DNA from: Papio anubis
Taxonomy: Eukaryota; Chordata; Mammalia; Primates; Cercopithecidae
Reading direction: 5' to 3'
NCBI RefSeq assembly: GCF_008728515.1
Contig: NC_044989.1
Location: 66,644,712-66,708,711 of the forward strand
Length of the DNA: 64,000 bases
Of the stretch, positions 1 to 10,300 are shown piece by piece (position 1 is the first letter of the stretch; each line of letters begins with the position of its first letter). The position numbers and the translations under genes are program-made. The notes under the pieces were generated by a model. It searched no databases. It was not told where the DNA came from and saw only the letters and a list, made by a program, of their open reading frames with translations.

Positions 1-761
1 AGGGTCTTTCCTTTGATAAAGCCAGAAAAAAGTCTATTTCCATGTGGCTCCTATGTGGCCCCCATATAAATGTCAACGGGGGCATGTGTGAGCTTATTTT
101 TATGTCCCATTTTCAAATGGGATAGTTGGTTTTATTCTTAAATGAAGATCAGGGAATAGAGGATTTCTGGTTATTTCTTTCATGGCAACCAAAAGAGACA
201 TAGAAAATGGCTATTAAAATGTACCTTAACCACTGCCATGAGCATCCTTGGAAACCTTAGAACAAATAATTGCTTTCATTCTATCTCAGTTTGCCAGCTT
301 CTGCTGGGATTTGGGAGGTGAATCACATTTACCAGGGAGACAGGGGGCAGAGGGATATTCCAGGCAAGCCAAAAATACATGCAAAAGAATCTAGGAAACA
401 GCCTGGTGTGTGTCAGAAAAGAGAGACGTGCTATAGAAGGAGGAGGATTGACCCCTCGGTCCGCGGCTTCCAAACATAAGGGCACACAGAAAGAAATCAT
501 TCAAACTTGCTTAACGTTGCTGCTTTCTACATCTGACCTACTCCCCTTCTCCTGCAAAATTCACATTCTGTTGTCCCACAGCAGAGCTCACAAATCTGCA
601 CTTTGGTAAGCACACCCTTGCACCACGTCCCCTGACCCCTCACTGACATGGAAGCAGGTGGTCTCCCTTTGGGCCGTCCTGTAGTAAGTGACTGGGGATC
701 CAGGAAGAGTTTTGCACAGAGCAGCTGTCCCTTCCTTGGCAATTTGGAAAATTCACTACAG
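1..761. other. Unique DNA, no gene seen
   Basis: I recognise no repeat family in this stretch. Small open frames exist on both strands but overlap each other and show no family motif. I see no convincing promoter, splice or RNA structure. Confidence 0.6.
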
Positions 762-1235
762 GGAGCAAGACTGAAGGCAGGAAGACTGGTTACTGTAACA
801 AATGAATTATTGCAGTAGTGCTAGGGATGGGAAGGAAGCAACAAGTTTGAGAGACATTTAGTAGGGAAATGTGAGAGAATATGAGGGCTGATTACATGTG
901 AGGTCCAGGGAGAAAAGTCAAAGATGACCCTAGTACATCTGGCCCAGAGGACTGGGGAGGTGAGAGGATGCTATCAAGCGGCGCAGGAGGAAGAGGAGTG
1001 CATTCTTTCTTCTTCTGTCTTCTGGGGAATGGGACTGGGAAGGAATCTAGGGGGAATGCATGTACTTGTTGGACAAATTATCACAGACTCATCTGTGAGT
1101 CAAATTGGTGGAAGGAATGAAAGAAGTCTGAAGTTCCTGAAGATGGTGCACACTTCAGAAACAAATTTGAGAGTCATCAGTTTATAATCAATGGGTGAAA
1201 AAGAGGTTACCTGGGGAAGACCAGAAGGAACATTG
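762..1235 (-). mobile_element. L2 LINE fragment, antisense
   Basis: The + strand reads like the reverse complement of the L2 3' region. It holds a degenerate 'gactggttactgt...attattgcagtag' block (consensus has 'gaccagttaggaggctattgcagtaatcc'), a 'caaagatgacc' block and 'gagagtcatcag' near 1170. It is strongly diverged, as expected for an ancient L2, and no target-site duplication survives. Ends are approximate. An 87-codon frame inside it is repeat-derived, not a gene. Confidence 0.65.
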
Positions 1236-3183
1236 GTTTTCATATAATAAGAAAAGCAAGAAACCCACCATCTCCTCTTGCCTCAGGAAAGCTCCACTTT
1301 TCAGGATTTCTTTTCCTATCAACTTCCCATTTGTGAGCCTCCAAACCAATCCTAAAGTTAGCATTTTTCATTGCCAAGGAAAATAAAATTTGTTCCTTTT
1401 GATAGAAATGTAATTTAATAAAAAACAGTGCCATTAATTTTATAACCTAGAAAGCCCCCTCAAAATTTTTGTGTAAACTTGTTGAAAATTTTCTTGTAAT
1501 TTACTCACTTTTTCTCAGATATCCATATATGAGATAAATGATTCTTTGGATTTTTGTTCGGTTTGATGTGTATTTTTTTTCTGTAGCCTTTCTGGACTTT
1601 GTTTTTTTCTATTGCATTGTTATTTTGTCTCAATAATTTCTAAAACTTCCTGCTTTATTTTTTTTGACCATGACCATGATGTTATTATAGACTTTTGTTC
1701 CTTTTAGTTAGTCACTATAGGCTAGCTTGGAAATGTATCATATGTAATAAATTCTATAAGAAACCTGTTCCAAACATGTGCTTTTGGAACACATATAAAT
1801 TGCAATTGGTGGCTGCTGGTATCTGGAACTACCACCGAAGACTATTTCTAAATAACATAGTGTTATTGTCTACAACCACAATCTAATAGGGTTTACTACA
1901 TGTGGTTTTTTTAAAAACAAAATATTAGTTTTGAAGAAAAGCAGCTTAATTTCATAGGAATATAATGCCTCATTAGGAAAACATGTTTGGACAGAAGTGG
2001 CTGAGAAATACAAGCATATGATTTAACAGAGGATGTTAAGGTTGGAAAGAAAACTCTACCTGCATTTTCCCATATGTGAAAACAGAATGGCCAAAGTCTG
2101 GGGAACAGACCTCAGAGACCAACAGGGGTTCTTACTCTTATGGCCCCCACTAAATCCTTGTGATGCTGTCCTCAAATCGTTCTATTAAAAATACTAAATT
2201 CTTACTCATTATTTCTCAGGGGAGCTCCTGAGCCTGTGTTAAAGAATAAAGGGGACTTATGCCTAGCAAAGAACATTAAGCTCACTTTTTATCCTTTCAT
2301 TTTCAAGTTCTTGGGCAAGAAGCCAAAGCGCTAATGTGAGTGTTCAAAAGAGAAGTTCAGGGTGGGGGGTGGGAGATGGGATTGAGGGGGCATGGATTTT
2401 CCACAGTAAGAACTTGGCCTTGCAGAAGTCAACTCTTCCCATGATTTAGCCAGTCTCTTTTCGTGAGCTAAATCACCTGTATCTACCTCAATACCAATAT
2501 TTTATGTGCTGTCTTTGGACTCATGCATATGAACTGGCCCATTATATGCTCTCCTTTCTGATTGAAAAATAAACCTAACGCCGTGCTACGTGTAGATTTT
2601 AGATAGAATCCTTTATATTAATTTACTCACACTCTCTCAATGCAGAACCACAAGCCACTCACTCTTTTCCGCTGACTATGCTGTGAACTGGCTAATGTCT
2701 TTGGATGGCTGTGTCTCTGAAGAGGACAGTGCTGTGAACAGGGATAGCTGCTGCTACCTCCTTGACTTTCAGGTTTGGGGATGGAGGGGCATCCTCAATA
2801 TCCCTGTTGGATTCTACAGCAGCTGTGCAGATAAGCACAAGCCTTCTATCCTGGAAGAGGTTCACAATAGAGTTATGTCCTAGACAAGTAGAAGCATCAT
2901 TTTTTGCTACTCTACAACGACAAACTCTTATTTTCAACATATTTTATTTACTCTTTTTTAGGGACCTTCTCAAATTTTATGGGTGATATTTTATTCCTCC
3001 AATATGTTCTTGACATGTGTCTGACAATTTCAGGCAGTTAAGTACCATATTTCTATTTAATCAACTAGTAATTACATTGCTTAACCAAAAGAACCTCATC
3101 AAAATCTCTCTTCCTTTTCCATCCTATCAGTCTCTTCCTTTCTTCTCTTGAATTTTCTTTTCTCTTGTTTTGTCTCTCACTCA
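1236..3183. other. Unique AT-rich DNA, no gene seen
   Basis: The stretch contains T-rich runs near 1560-1660 and a G-rich purine tract near 2360-2395. No repeat family or coding frame is recognised. The opposed open frames near 2680-2990 overlap on both strands and look like chance. Confidence 0.55.
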
Positions 3184-3204
3184 TGTGTGTGTGTGTGTGT
3201 GTGT
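3184..3204. repeat. (TG)n microsatellite
   Basis: An uninterrupted TG run of about ten units, followed by 'ctagaa'. It lies just outside the antisense L1M relic. Confidence 0.95.
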
Positions 3205-3237
3205 CTAGAAAAACAATCTGCCAGAAGCTTTAAGCAG

Positions 3238-3705
3238 TTGGGTTTACTGAGGCATGATTTATAAATGATAAACTCATCCTTTCTAAATTATGCAGATAGT
3301 TGTATTTTGAGAAACAAATACAGTCATATAACAACCTAGATACAGAATATTTAAATCACCCCAGGAAGCTTTCTCCTGTCCCTTCGTAGTCCATCTCTTT
3401 TCCCCAACCCCAGTCCCGAGCACCACTGATCCAGTTTGCTTTTTCCATATTGCCATATAGACGAAACCATACAGTATATAACCCTTCAAATCTGACTTCT
3501 TTCACTCAGCACAGTGCATTTGAAACTTATTCGTGTTCTTCCACACATCAGTTCCTTTATATTGATAGGAAAAATTCCATTTTGTGGCTATACCACCATT
3601 TGTTTATCCACTGAAGGACACTTGGATTGTTTCCAGTTTTTCTGAATTTAGGAATGAAGCTATTATAAGCATTTGCATTCAAATCTTTGTATGCATAGGT
3701 TTTTA
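3238..3705 (-). mobile_element. L1M LINE 3' end, antisense
   Basis: Read on the + strand it follows the reverse complement of the mammalian-wide L1M 3' end in order. It has 'gaggcatgatttataaatgataaa', 'tcaccccaggaagctt' (3340-3375), 'ttctttcactcagca' (3500), 'taccaccatttgtttatcca' (3590) and 'ggacacttggattgtttcc' (3617). The order and divergence fit an old L1MC/L1ME-grade copy. It is 5' truncated (higher coordinates) and carries no coding capacity. Confidence 0.85.
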
Positions 3706-4043
3706 AAAAACAGTTGATGCATTAGCTTATGTGGATATAGGAAAGCAAAGAAATATTGAAGGAGAAAAATCTAATGTGTATTTTTTGGAGACAGGCTGAG
3801 ACTGGGAGAGAAAGAAAGAAGAGAGTGAGTTTGTGCATGAGCTTGTGACAGAAAATGAATGTTGGAATGTTTGTCTATGTTTAGAGCCTTTATTGCTAGG
3901 AGGAAGGTGGAAATGTAAACAGATTGGCAGTAGTTGGTGGGACCAATGTCATGCTGTCTCAGAGACATACAATCATACAGTGAGGTGCTGTGACACATAA
4001 ATATTTGTTGAGTAAACAAAAAGATAAAAATTGAAATCCATAT
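3706..4043. other. Unique spacer
   Basis: No recognisable repeat or coding signal. The 82-codon antisense frame here is low-complexity and has no family match that I know. Confidence 0.5.
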
Positions 4044-4354
4044 CAGCTGAGCACTGTAGCTGACCCTTGTAATCCCAGGCCTTTGGGCAGCCGAGGCAGG
4101 AGGGCTGCTTGATTCCAGGAGTTTGTGATCAGCCTGGAAAAGAAAGTGAGACCTCGTCTCTACAATAAATAAACCAAATTAGCCAGGTGTGGTAGCACAT
4201 GCCTGTAGTCCCAGCTACTTGGGAGACTGAGGTGAGAGAATCCTTGAGCCCAAAACATGAAGGCTGCAGTGAGCCATGATCGCACCACTGCACTCCAGCC
4301 TGGGCAATAGAGCAAGACCCTGTCTAGGGAAAAAGAAAGAAAGAAAGAAAGAAA
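4044..4354 (+). mobile_element. Old Alu (AluJ grade), sense
   Basis: A dimeric Alu in sense orientation. The left arm begins 'cagctgagcactgtagctgac' with degraded CpGs. The linker is 'tacaataaataaacc' and the right arm has 'tgcactccagcctgggcaatagagcaagacc'. The right-arm wording and heavy CpG loss fit AluJ. The tail has become a tetranucleotide repeat (4331-4354). No clear flanking duplication was seen. Confidence 0.93.
4331..4354. repeat. (AAAG)n microsatellite in Alu tail
   Basis: Five to six AAAG units have replaced the poly(A) tail of the sense Alu. This is a common origin of primate tetranucleotide repeats. Confidence 0.9.
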
Positions 4355-5165
4355 TGCATGATCATTGACACAAGGGGTTGGTTTTATTTGAAGGACTGAA
4401 TAAGGGTTCTGATTTTGTGAAAAGAATTTCAGATACATGGCTTTCTAGTTTTCAAAGGAAAATAAAATAAATGTACCATAAACATGACACTACAGATAAT
4501 TAAATTGATCTTTGTTGAATCTAAATTATGAACATAGAAACTCAAAGACTCCGGATTTTAAGTGCCGTAGATGAAATGCTGTCCGGCCGTGGAGATCCCC
4601 TGAGCATCTTTAGTTTATCTCTTGGCTTCCCGGGAGTTCCACTGTGTTGGTGGTACCAGCTTCTCCTACCCTCCACAAGACCCAAACCCACCACCACCCT
4701 GGGTGCCCTGAAAACCCAGCCTCCTACATCACTGTGGTGACTGAGGCAACCTCTTGTGAGTTCTCTTACTATTCCACTGAACATCTCTCCGCTTCTTTAA
4801 CAGAACTTCCTTTTTCCCTTCATTTCTGTCATGGGTGAAGCACTATGGAGGGACCATATAATTTCTCATTCAAACCAGGATACTTCTGAGAGTGAAAGGA
4901 CACACCACACTTACACAAGCACACAGTGCACTAGAACCTGTGGACACAGTGTACAACAACTGTCCTGGGTGAGCGGGAGCCTGTGGTCACCCTGGAAAGT
5001 AGAAACTTTCTTTCCCCAGAATACTTTTCTGCCTCTGCTTTGGTCTTACTTTATGTCTTCTCTGGGACTTGGTTCCACCAATTTACTTCCTTTTATTATT
5101 TCTCAGTTTGTCCATCAGTTTATTCACTTAATATTCAAAAAGTGCCTATTATGTCAAGATTGTCT
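4355..5165. other. Unique DNA, no gene seen
   Basis: Moderately GC-rich around 4570-4740. Two open frames of 70-80 codons lie on opposite strands over the same bases, the usual pattern of chance openness in GC-richer DNA. No splice or promoter pattern was convincing. The last 80 bases resemble the '...gtgcctattatgt...' end of an ancient MIR, too weak to call. Confidence 0.5.
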
Positions 5166-5175
5166 CTGACAATTC

Positions 5176-5448
5176 TTTTTTTTTTTTTTTTTGCCCAAGC
5201 TGGAGTTCAGTGGCATAATCATGGCTCACTGCAGCCTCAAACTCCCAAACTCAAGCGATCCTCCCACCTCAGCCTCCTGAGTAGCTAGGAGTACAGGCAC
5301 ATGCCATCATGCCCAGCTAATTTTTAATTTTTTTTTTTTTTTTTTTTGAGACAGGGTCTCACTATGTTGCTCAGGCTGGTCTCAAACTCTTGGGCTCCAG
5401 TGATCCTCCCTCCTTGGTCTCTGGGAATGCTGGAATCACCACATTTGG
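5176..5448 (-). mobile_element. AluJ, antisense, with target-site duplication
   Basis: Antisense Alu starting with a T tract (5176-5192), then 'gcccaagctggagttcagtggcataatcatgg' and 'tgagacagggtctcactatgttgctcaggctgg' typical of AluJ. The mid-element linker has grown to a long T run (5329-5347). The flanks share a 10-bp duplication, ctgacaattc, at 5166-5175 and 5449-5458, which fixes both ends. Confidence 0.95.
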
Positions 5449-5639
5449 CTGACAATTCATTTTTAATGGTAGTTTAGGAGCTCATAATTTTATTCAGCAT
5501 TCCCTGTCTCACAGAATGGGGAGGGTTACAAAATTTTTACCATTTTAAATGATCTCTGTCACATCCTCATTATCTCCACCATCAGATGCATCCAACGTAC
5601 CATCACCTCTCCCTCTGATTTTGTAATAGCTTCCTAACC

Positions 5640-6305
5640 AATTTTCCTGCTTCCTCAATTGCTGCCCCCTGCCCCCGCCAAATCCACCCTCCATATAGCA
5701 ACCAAAGTAATGTACTAAAGTACAAATTAGATCATATGTCTCCCCTTTCAAAATCCTGCAGTGACTTCCCATTGTAGTTCCAACCTCCTCAGCATGCCCA
5801 ACAAAGTCCTGCTTGGATGGCCAATGCCGACCTCACCTCCATCAACACACCACTGCCACCTTCTTCGCCCACCTTCCCATGCCACCCACCCCCTTGGGTT
5901 ACTCTTCTGTAGTTTCCTGGACTTCTGTCAGATCTTCAAATGTGCTAAGCTGTTTCCTTCCCAAAGACTTTTACATTTGCTGTTTCCTACACCTGTTTTT
6001 CTGTTTGTTTGTTTGGAAAATTATGTCATTTATAGCCTTCATGTCCTAGTTTAAATGTCATCTCTTAAGAAAAGCCTTCCCTGACTATCATCTGACTGTC
6101 ATAGCTTTCCTGTTTATTTTCTTTATCATGTTCAACAGTACCTAATTATCATCTTATTGATTTGGTTACTTATTTACCACCTGTCTTTCCTATAAGAGTG
6201 CAAGCTCCATGAAGGCAGAGGTTATATCTGGCTTGTGTATTCCTGTATCAACCCATCCTTACAGTAACTAGAACCTGCTGGGTGTTTGATAAATATTGAG
6301 CAAAC
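5640..6305 (+). mobile_element. L2 LINE 3' region, sense
   Basis: Follows the L2 3' consensus in order. It has 'tagcaaccaaagtaatgtactaaa', 'tcatatgtctcccct', 'cttcccattgtagttcc', 'atgcccaacaaagtcctgc', 'cttccctgactatc' and the end block 'gcaagctccatgaaggcag...gataaatattgagcaaac'. The reading direction places the LINE on the + strand. Old, 5' truncated and non-coding. Confidence 0.85.
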
Positions 6306-6344
6306 AATTGCAAGTTATAAATGACTTAATACATAAAGTCTTCA

Positions 6345-7237
6345 GGTATAGTTTTAATTTGTAGGGAAAATTTTTCTAGAAATGGGATTTTTGATTCAAA
6401 AGTTTTTTGTTGCCTTTGACATGTATTAACCTCTAAAGAAATTTTGGCAATTTATATCACCTCCGGCAGTATGGGTGTTAATTTACTACTTAATGTTTAT
6501 TTTGTCAGATAGGTAGGTGAAAATTGTATCTTGCAACTGATATCATTTGCATTTCTTTGATGACTAGTGAAATTAAACATCTTCTTATAATGTGAGACAT
6601 CTGTATTTCTTTTCATATTGTGTATGTGTGTGTTAATTGCCTATTTTTATCCATTTTTTAGAAAGTTTGCCAATTAAAAATTTTTGATTTTTAAGAGCTC
6701 TATCTATTAGAGACACTAAAATTTGTCTATTAAAACGTTGCAAGTATTTTTCTAGATTACCATTTAACTTTTAACCTTGTTATGGTTTTCTAATAACGGA
6801 ATTTTAAATGTTTATGTAGTTGAAGAAATCCGTCTTCCTTTGGGATTTCTGCTTTTAGTCTCATGGAGAGCACTTTCCCATCCAAAGATCATGTGAGTAT
6901 TTCCACTTAATATTTTAATGCTTTATTTATACATATTATATACTTATAATATATACCATATTATATTTAAATATGTGTAAAATGGTGTTTTTATGAGGTA
7001 GATTTAATTTCAGTTTTTTCAACTATTGAAATTGTTTATTGAATAATTCATCCTTGCCTCAGTAATTTAAAATACCTTGTTTACCATATTAAAATCTTTT
7101 ATAAATGGCTCTAATTCTGAATCTTTCATTTGGCTCGAGTTTCTTTGGCTACTCTGGCACTGTTTACCATACTGCCTTACTTAATATAGCTTAAAATTGT
7201 TAATATATGGGAAGACACCTTCCTCCTCATTGCTTCA
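6345..7237 (-). mobile_element. L1M LINE, antisense (segment 1 of 3)
   Basis: The + strand is the reverse complement of L1 ORF2-distal sequence: 'gataggtaggtgaaaattgtatc' (6510), 'tttgcatttctttgatgactagtg' (6548), 'gagctctatctattag' (6695) and 'ttattgaataattcatccttgcc' (7036). The series continues after both Alu insertions at 7496 and 7924, so it is one L1 copy. Too diverged to encode protein. Confidence 0.8.
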
Positions 7238-7495
7238 TTTTTTTTTCCATTTTCTTTTCTTTTTTCTTTTTCATTTTTTAAGAGACAGGGTGTCATTCTG
7301 TTACCCAGGCTGGAGTGCAGTGGTGCAATGGTAGCTCCCTGCAACCTCAAACTCCTGGGCTCACGCAATCCTCCTGCCTCAGCCTCCTGAATAGGTCATA
7401 CTACAGGCACACACTATCATGACTGGCTAATTTTTGTTTAAATTATTTTTTGTAGATTTGGAGTCTCACTGTGTTGCCCAGGCTTGTCTCAAATT
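7238..7495 (-). mobile_element. Old Alu (AluJ grade), antisense, truncated
   Basis: A T-rich, C-interrupted tail (7238-7279) leads into 'aagagacagggtgtcattctgttacccaggctggagtgcag'. Homology stops near 'cccaggcttgtctcaaattc', so the start of the left arm is missing. The tail impurity and sequence drift indicate an early insertion. It sits inside the antisense L1M, whose homology resumes downstream. Confidence 0.9.
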
Positions 7496-7617
7496 CAAAC
7501 ATTTATTTATTCAGGTGATCTTAAATATCCTGTTTGTCAAATTTCACAAAAATCCATAGAGCACTTTGAAAAGAATTGCATTCCATTTACCAACTAGTAT
7601 AGGTATAACTCACCTTT
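7496..7617 (-). mobile_element. L1M LINE, antisense (segment 2 of 3)
   Basis: The short segment 'atttcacaaaaatccatagagcactttgaaaagaattgcattccat' matches the next expected part of the same antisense L1M. It ends in the 5' copy of the downstream AluY duplication (7605-7617). Confidence 0.7.
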
Positions 7618-7923
7618 TTTAAAATTTAATTTTATTTATTTTTATTTTTTGAGACAGAGTCTCGCTCTGTCACCAAGGCTGGAGTGCAGTGGCGCGATCT
7701 CGGCTCACTGCAAGCTCTGCCTCCTGGGTTCACGCCATTCTCCTGCCTCAGCCTACCGAGTAGCTGGGACTACAGGCGCCCGCCACCACGCCCGGCTAAT
7801 TTTTTTTGTATTTTTAGTAGAGACAGAGTTTCACCGTGGTCTCGATCTCCTGACCTTGTGATCCGCCCGCCTCGGCCTCCCAAAGTGCTGGGATTACAGG
7901 CGTGAGCCACCACACCCGGCCCC
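7618..7923 (-). mobile_element. AluY, antisense, with a 12-base internal deletion (AluYd-like)
   Basis: A young Alu with many intact CpGs and AluY wording ('gcaagctctgcctcc', 'cgccattctcctgcctcagcct'). The flanks share a perfect 13-bp duplication, ataactcaccttt, at 7605-7617 and 7924-7936. In the left arm the usual 'ccgtgttagccaggatggtctcg' reads 'ccgtggtctcg', so twelve bases are missing. From memory a deletion of this size and position defines the AluYd lineage. The family call is certain and the Yd call is probable. Confidence 0.93.
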
Positions 7924-8200
7924 ATAACTCACCTTTAATAAGATGAGACTTCTCATTTAAAAATATGGTAATTTCAAGACTTGTGGAAGTCTTCTTTATA
8001 ATCTTGCTGATGCTTAAGGGCTTTCACATAATTCTTATTAGTTTATGATTTTAAAAATTTTGTTTGCTACTTTGAATGGATTGCTTTCTTCCTTGCATTT
8101 TTTAAACTAGTTGTTGTTAGTGTGTGTGAAAGCTATGATTTTAGTACACATATGTTTGAAAATGGCCAACTTGTTTAACTTCTTACTCATCTTTGGAGGT
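7924..8200 (-). mobile_element. L1M LINE, antisense (segment 3 of 3)
   Basis: Homology to the antisense L1 ORF2 region resumes after the AluY with 'tttgaatggattgctttcttccttgcatttttt' and 'ctagttgttgttagtgtgtgtgaaagctatgat', then '...aacttgtttaacttctta'. The order continues that of 6345-7617. The far end is approximate. Confidence 0.65.
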
Positions 8201-8439
8201 TTGTTTCTTGTGTTGTTTTCCTGGCCGAAAAGAATGTAATTAGAATAGAGTGATAAAGTTGCTTCTTCCTTCCATCCTCACTTCATCAGTTATTCTGTAA
8301 CACTTTCGCCTCACATAGAAGCAAGGGCTTCCTTAAGTTCCTCTTCATTCCTGTTACTCTTCATTCTAGTTTACCCTTTACAGTGCTGACCAATCTAACC
8401 ACTCTCTCTTCAAAAATATCCAGAATGTTCTCTTTTTCA

Positions 8440-8995
8440 ATTATTCTTTTATTTCTCAAATCCTTATTGAGCACCCAGAATGTGCCAGGCAATGCCAGCA
8501 ATCAATGAAACCAATATGATCTTTGCCCTATGAGTTTTCAGAATGACAATGTTAAACACACCAACCAGCAAGTAAGTGTACGGCTTCAAAAAGTAATGAA
8601 TGCTTTTGCAGAAAAGAACAGGCACTCCAGCGGAGAATTCTAGGTTGGCAAAGTCCCTAGGAGGACATAATCGTTCAACTGTGACAGGTGAGTTGAATAG
8701 AATTTGGCCAGAGGAAGAGCAGAAGACTATTTCCAAACGATGGAAAGTGGGTGCAAAGACCCGAAGGCAGAAAAGAGTGTAGTGCTTTTGAGAAACAGGA
8801 GAAAGGTCCGTGTGCCTGAAGCACAGTGAGTCGTGGGTATGTAGTAAAACACTGGCCTGCCTGATGAAGTTTGAGGTTAGCCACCTCAAAGATTTTGAGT
8901 TTTATCCTAAGTGCAATGGGAAGCCATGGAGGGGTTTAAGGGTGGGAATAACATGCTGATGTGATTCGCATTTCAGAAGGCTCTCTCTGCTCCTG
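8440..8995 (-). mobile_element. L2 LINE, antisense (first of two)
   Basis: Begins with the reversed L2 3' end, 'ttattgagcacccagaatgtgccaggcaatgcc', then 'gatctttgccctatgag', 'aggtgagttgaatagaa' and 'atcctaagtgcaatgggaagccatggaggggttt'. The internal order fits one continuous copy. Two overlapping frames of 141 and 69 codons on the minus strand and one of 60 on the plus strand fall inside it and are not genes. Confidence 0.85.
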
Positions 8996-9109
8996 AATTA
9001 TCTCATCATTTAATCAATTACAGATTTGTGTTTACTCCTCATGACCAAGGTATCAGTTAGGGATTAGTCCTTGTTTGTTAAAAACTTACTGACTTATAAT
9101 CAACTTCAG

Positions 9110-9960
9110 GAATTCACTGAACATTTATTGAGCATCTAATCTTTTGCCAAGCATATGATAAGTACTAGGGACACAAATATATGTAAGAAAAGATCCCTCA
9201 GGGAGTTCACACCTAATGAGGAGAGAGAGAGGACTAAATGTAATTAAGATTCAATGCAATTTGACACATACTCCAACATTTATACATAATACACTATCGA
9301 ATCAGAATAAAGGGGCCATAATTCTGATGGGAGCCAGAGTGCAGGACAGAGGCAGGAGAGATCAGAGGTGAGACAGCATCACAAAGGAAGTGATGCTGAA
9401 GTGGAATCTTGACAATTAAGTTTCTTAAAATGAAAAGATAAAAGAACAGTCTGCGCATCTCTCACAGGCGTGAAGGAGAGAATGAGCCATTCGAGGCAAT
9501 GATAAATGTCAGTAGACAGACGTTAGAGAGCAGGTGAGTGCAGGGAAGACAAGGCTGAACCTGCGATTAGGGTTATAGAGGAGGAAGGGGATTGTATCCT
9601 CAGAAAGACGATTATTTTATCTAGGAGGATATGGACATCAGTGAAGGATGCTAAATAGGGAAGTGACCTGATCAGATTTGTTTTTACAAAAATGTAAATC
9701 TGGTGGTCTGTAGGAATAGCAGAAACTATTAAGATGGGTGAGAAATAGAGAGCCAAGGCTGTGGTGGGGGAAATGGACTGGAGGGAAGAGGTATGAGCAA
9801 TGCCAGGTCTCAGGACAGGTCCTAGACCAGGGGCATGAAGTGGAGGAAGGAACCTGAGGGAATCCATAGTAAATGAGGAAGATATTGACAAAAGTGCATT
9901 GGATGGTTGGTTTGGGGGAAAAGGATGAGTGCATCTGAGAATATGTTGTTTTAAAGGAGG
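9110..9960 (-). mobile_element. L2 LINE, antisense (second copy, segment 1)
   Basis: A second reversed L2 3' end starts with 'cactgaacatttattgagcatctaat'. The order then repeats: 'ccctcagggagttcacacctaatgagg', 'atatggacatcagtgaaggatgctaaatagggaagtgacctgatcagatttg', 'ggtatgagcaatgcc'. The restart of the 3' end shows this is a separate insertion from 8440-8995. The 148-codon frame on this strand is repeat-derived. Confidence 0.8.
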
Positions 9961-10146
9961 GTTTGCCAAACTTTTTTGCTAAGGGGCCAGATAGTAAATA
10001 TTTTGGTCTTTGTTGGACATGTGGTCTCTGTTATAGCTACTCAACTCTCTTTGTGGGATGAAGGTAGCCGTAGATGATAGGTGAATGATGGGTGTGGCTA
10101 TATTCTACTATAATGGGACAGGGAGTGGGTGAGATTTAGCCCCTTG
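9961..10146. mobile_element. hAT-type nonautonomous DNA transposon
   Basis: The block 'tttgccaaacttttttgctaaggggccagatagtaaatattttgg' followed by 'tagctactcaactct', 'gtagccgtagatgatag' and 'gtgtggctatattctactataatg' matches a familiar hAT-Charlie-type MER element. I recall its wording but not its number with certainty (MER33-like). It interrupts an antisense L2, which resumes after it. Confidence 0.75.
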
Positions 10147-10300
10147 ATTAAGACCTCTGGGGGACTTCCAGATGCAGATGACTACTAGGTACTTGGATAA
10201 ATCAATATGAAACTCAGGAGAGGAACTCAGGTTTAGAGAACAAAGTTCAGAAGAAGTCAGTATATAGATCATAGGTCACTCACTGAGAGCCCAAATCCCA
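10147..10300 (-). mobile_element. L2 LINE, antisense (second copy, segment 2)
   Basis: After the hAT insertion the antisense L2 continues: 'cttccagatgcagatgactactaggtacttgg', then 'ctcaggagaggaactcaggtttagagaac' and 'gtcagtatatagatcatagg'. This is the expected next part of the L2 3' region. Confidence 0.6.

Noticed and set aside
4542..4784. 80-codon antisense frame in a GC-richer patch
   Set aside because: Frames on both strands cover the same bases with no recognisable domain, which fits chance.
7649..7905. Plus-strand frames with 'SPRLECSGAISAHC' wording
   Set aside because: This is the well-known translation of antisense Alu sequence. The same phrase recurs in the Alus at 14066 and 15066.
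8464..8889. 141-codon antisense frame as a possible gene
   Set aside because: It lies wholly inside an antisense L2 copy, and a 69-codon frame in another register overlaps it.
9523..9969. 148-codon antisense frame
   Set aside because: Inside the second antisense L2, with no domain. Explained by repeat composition.
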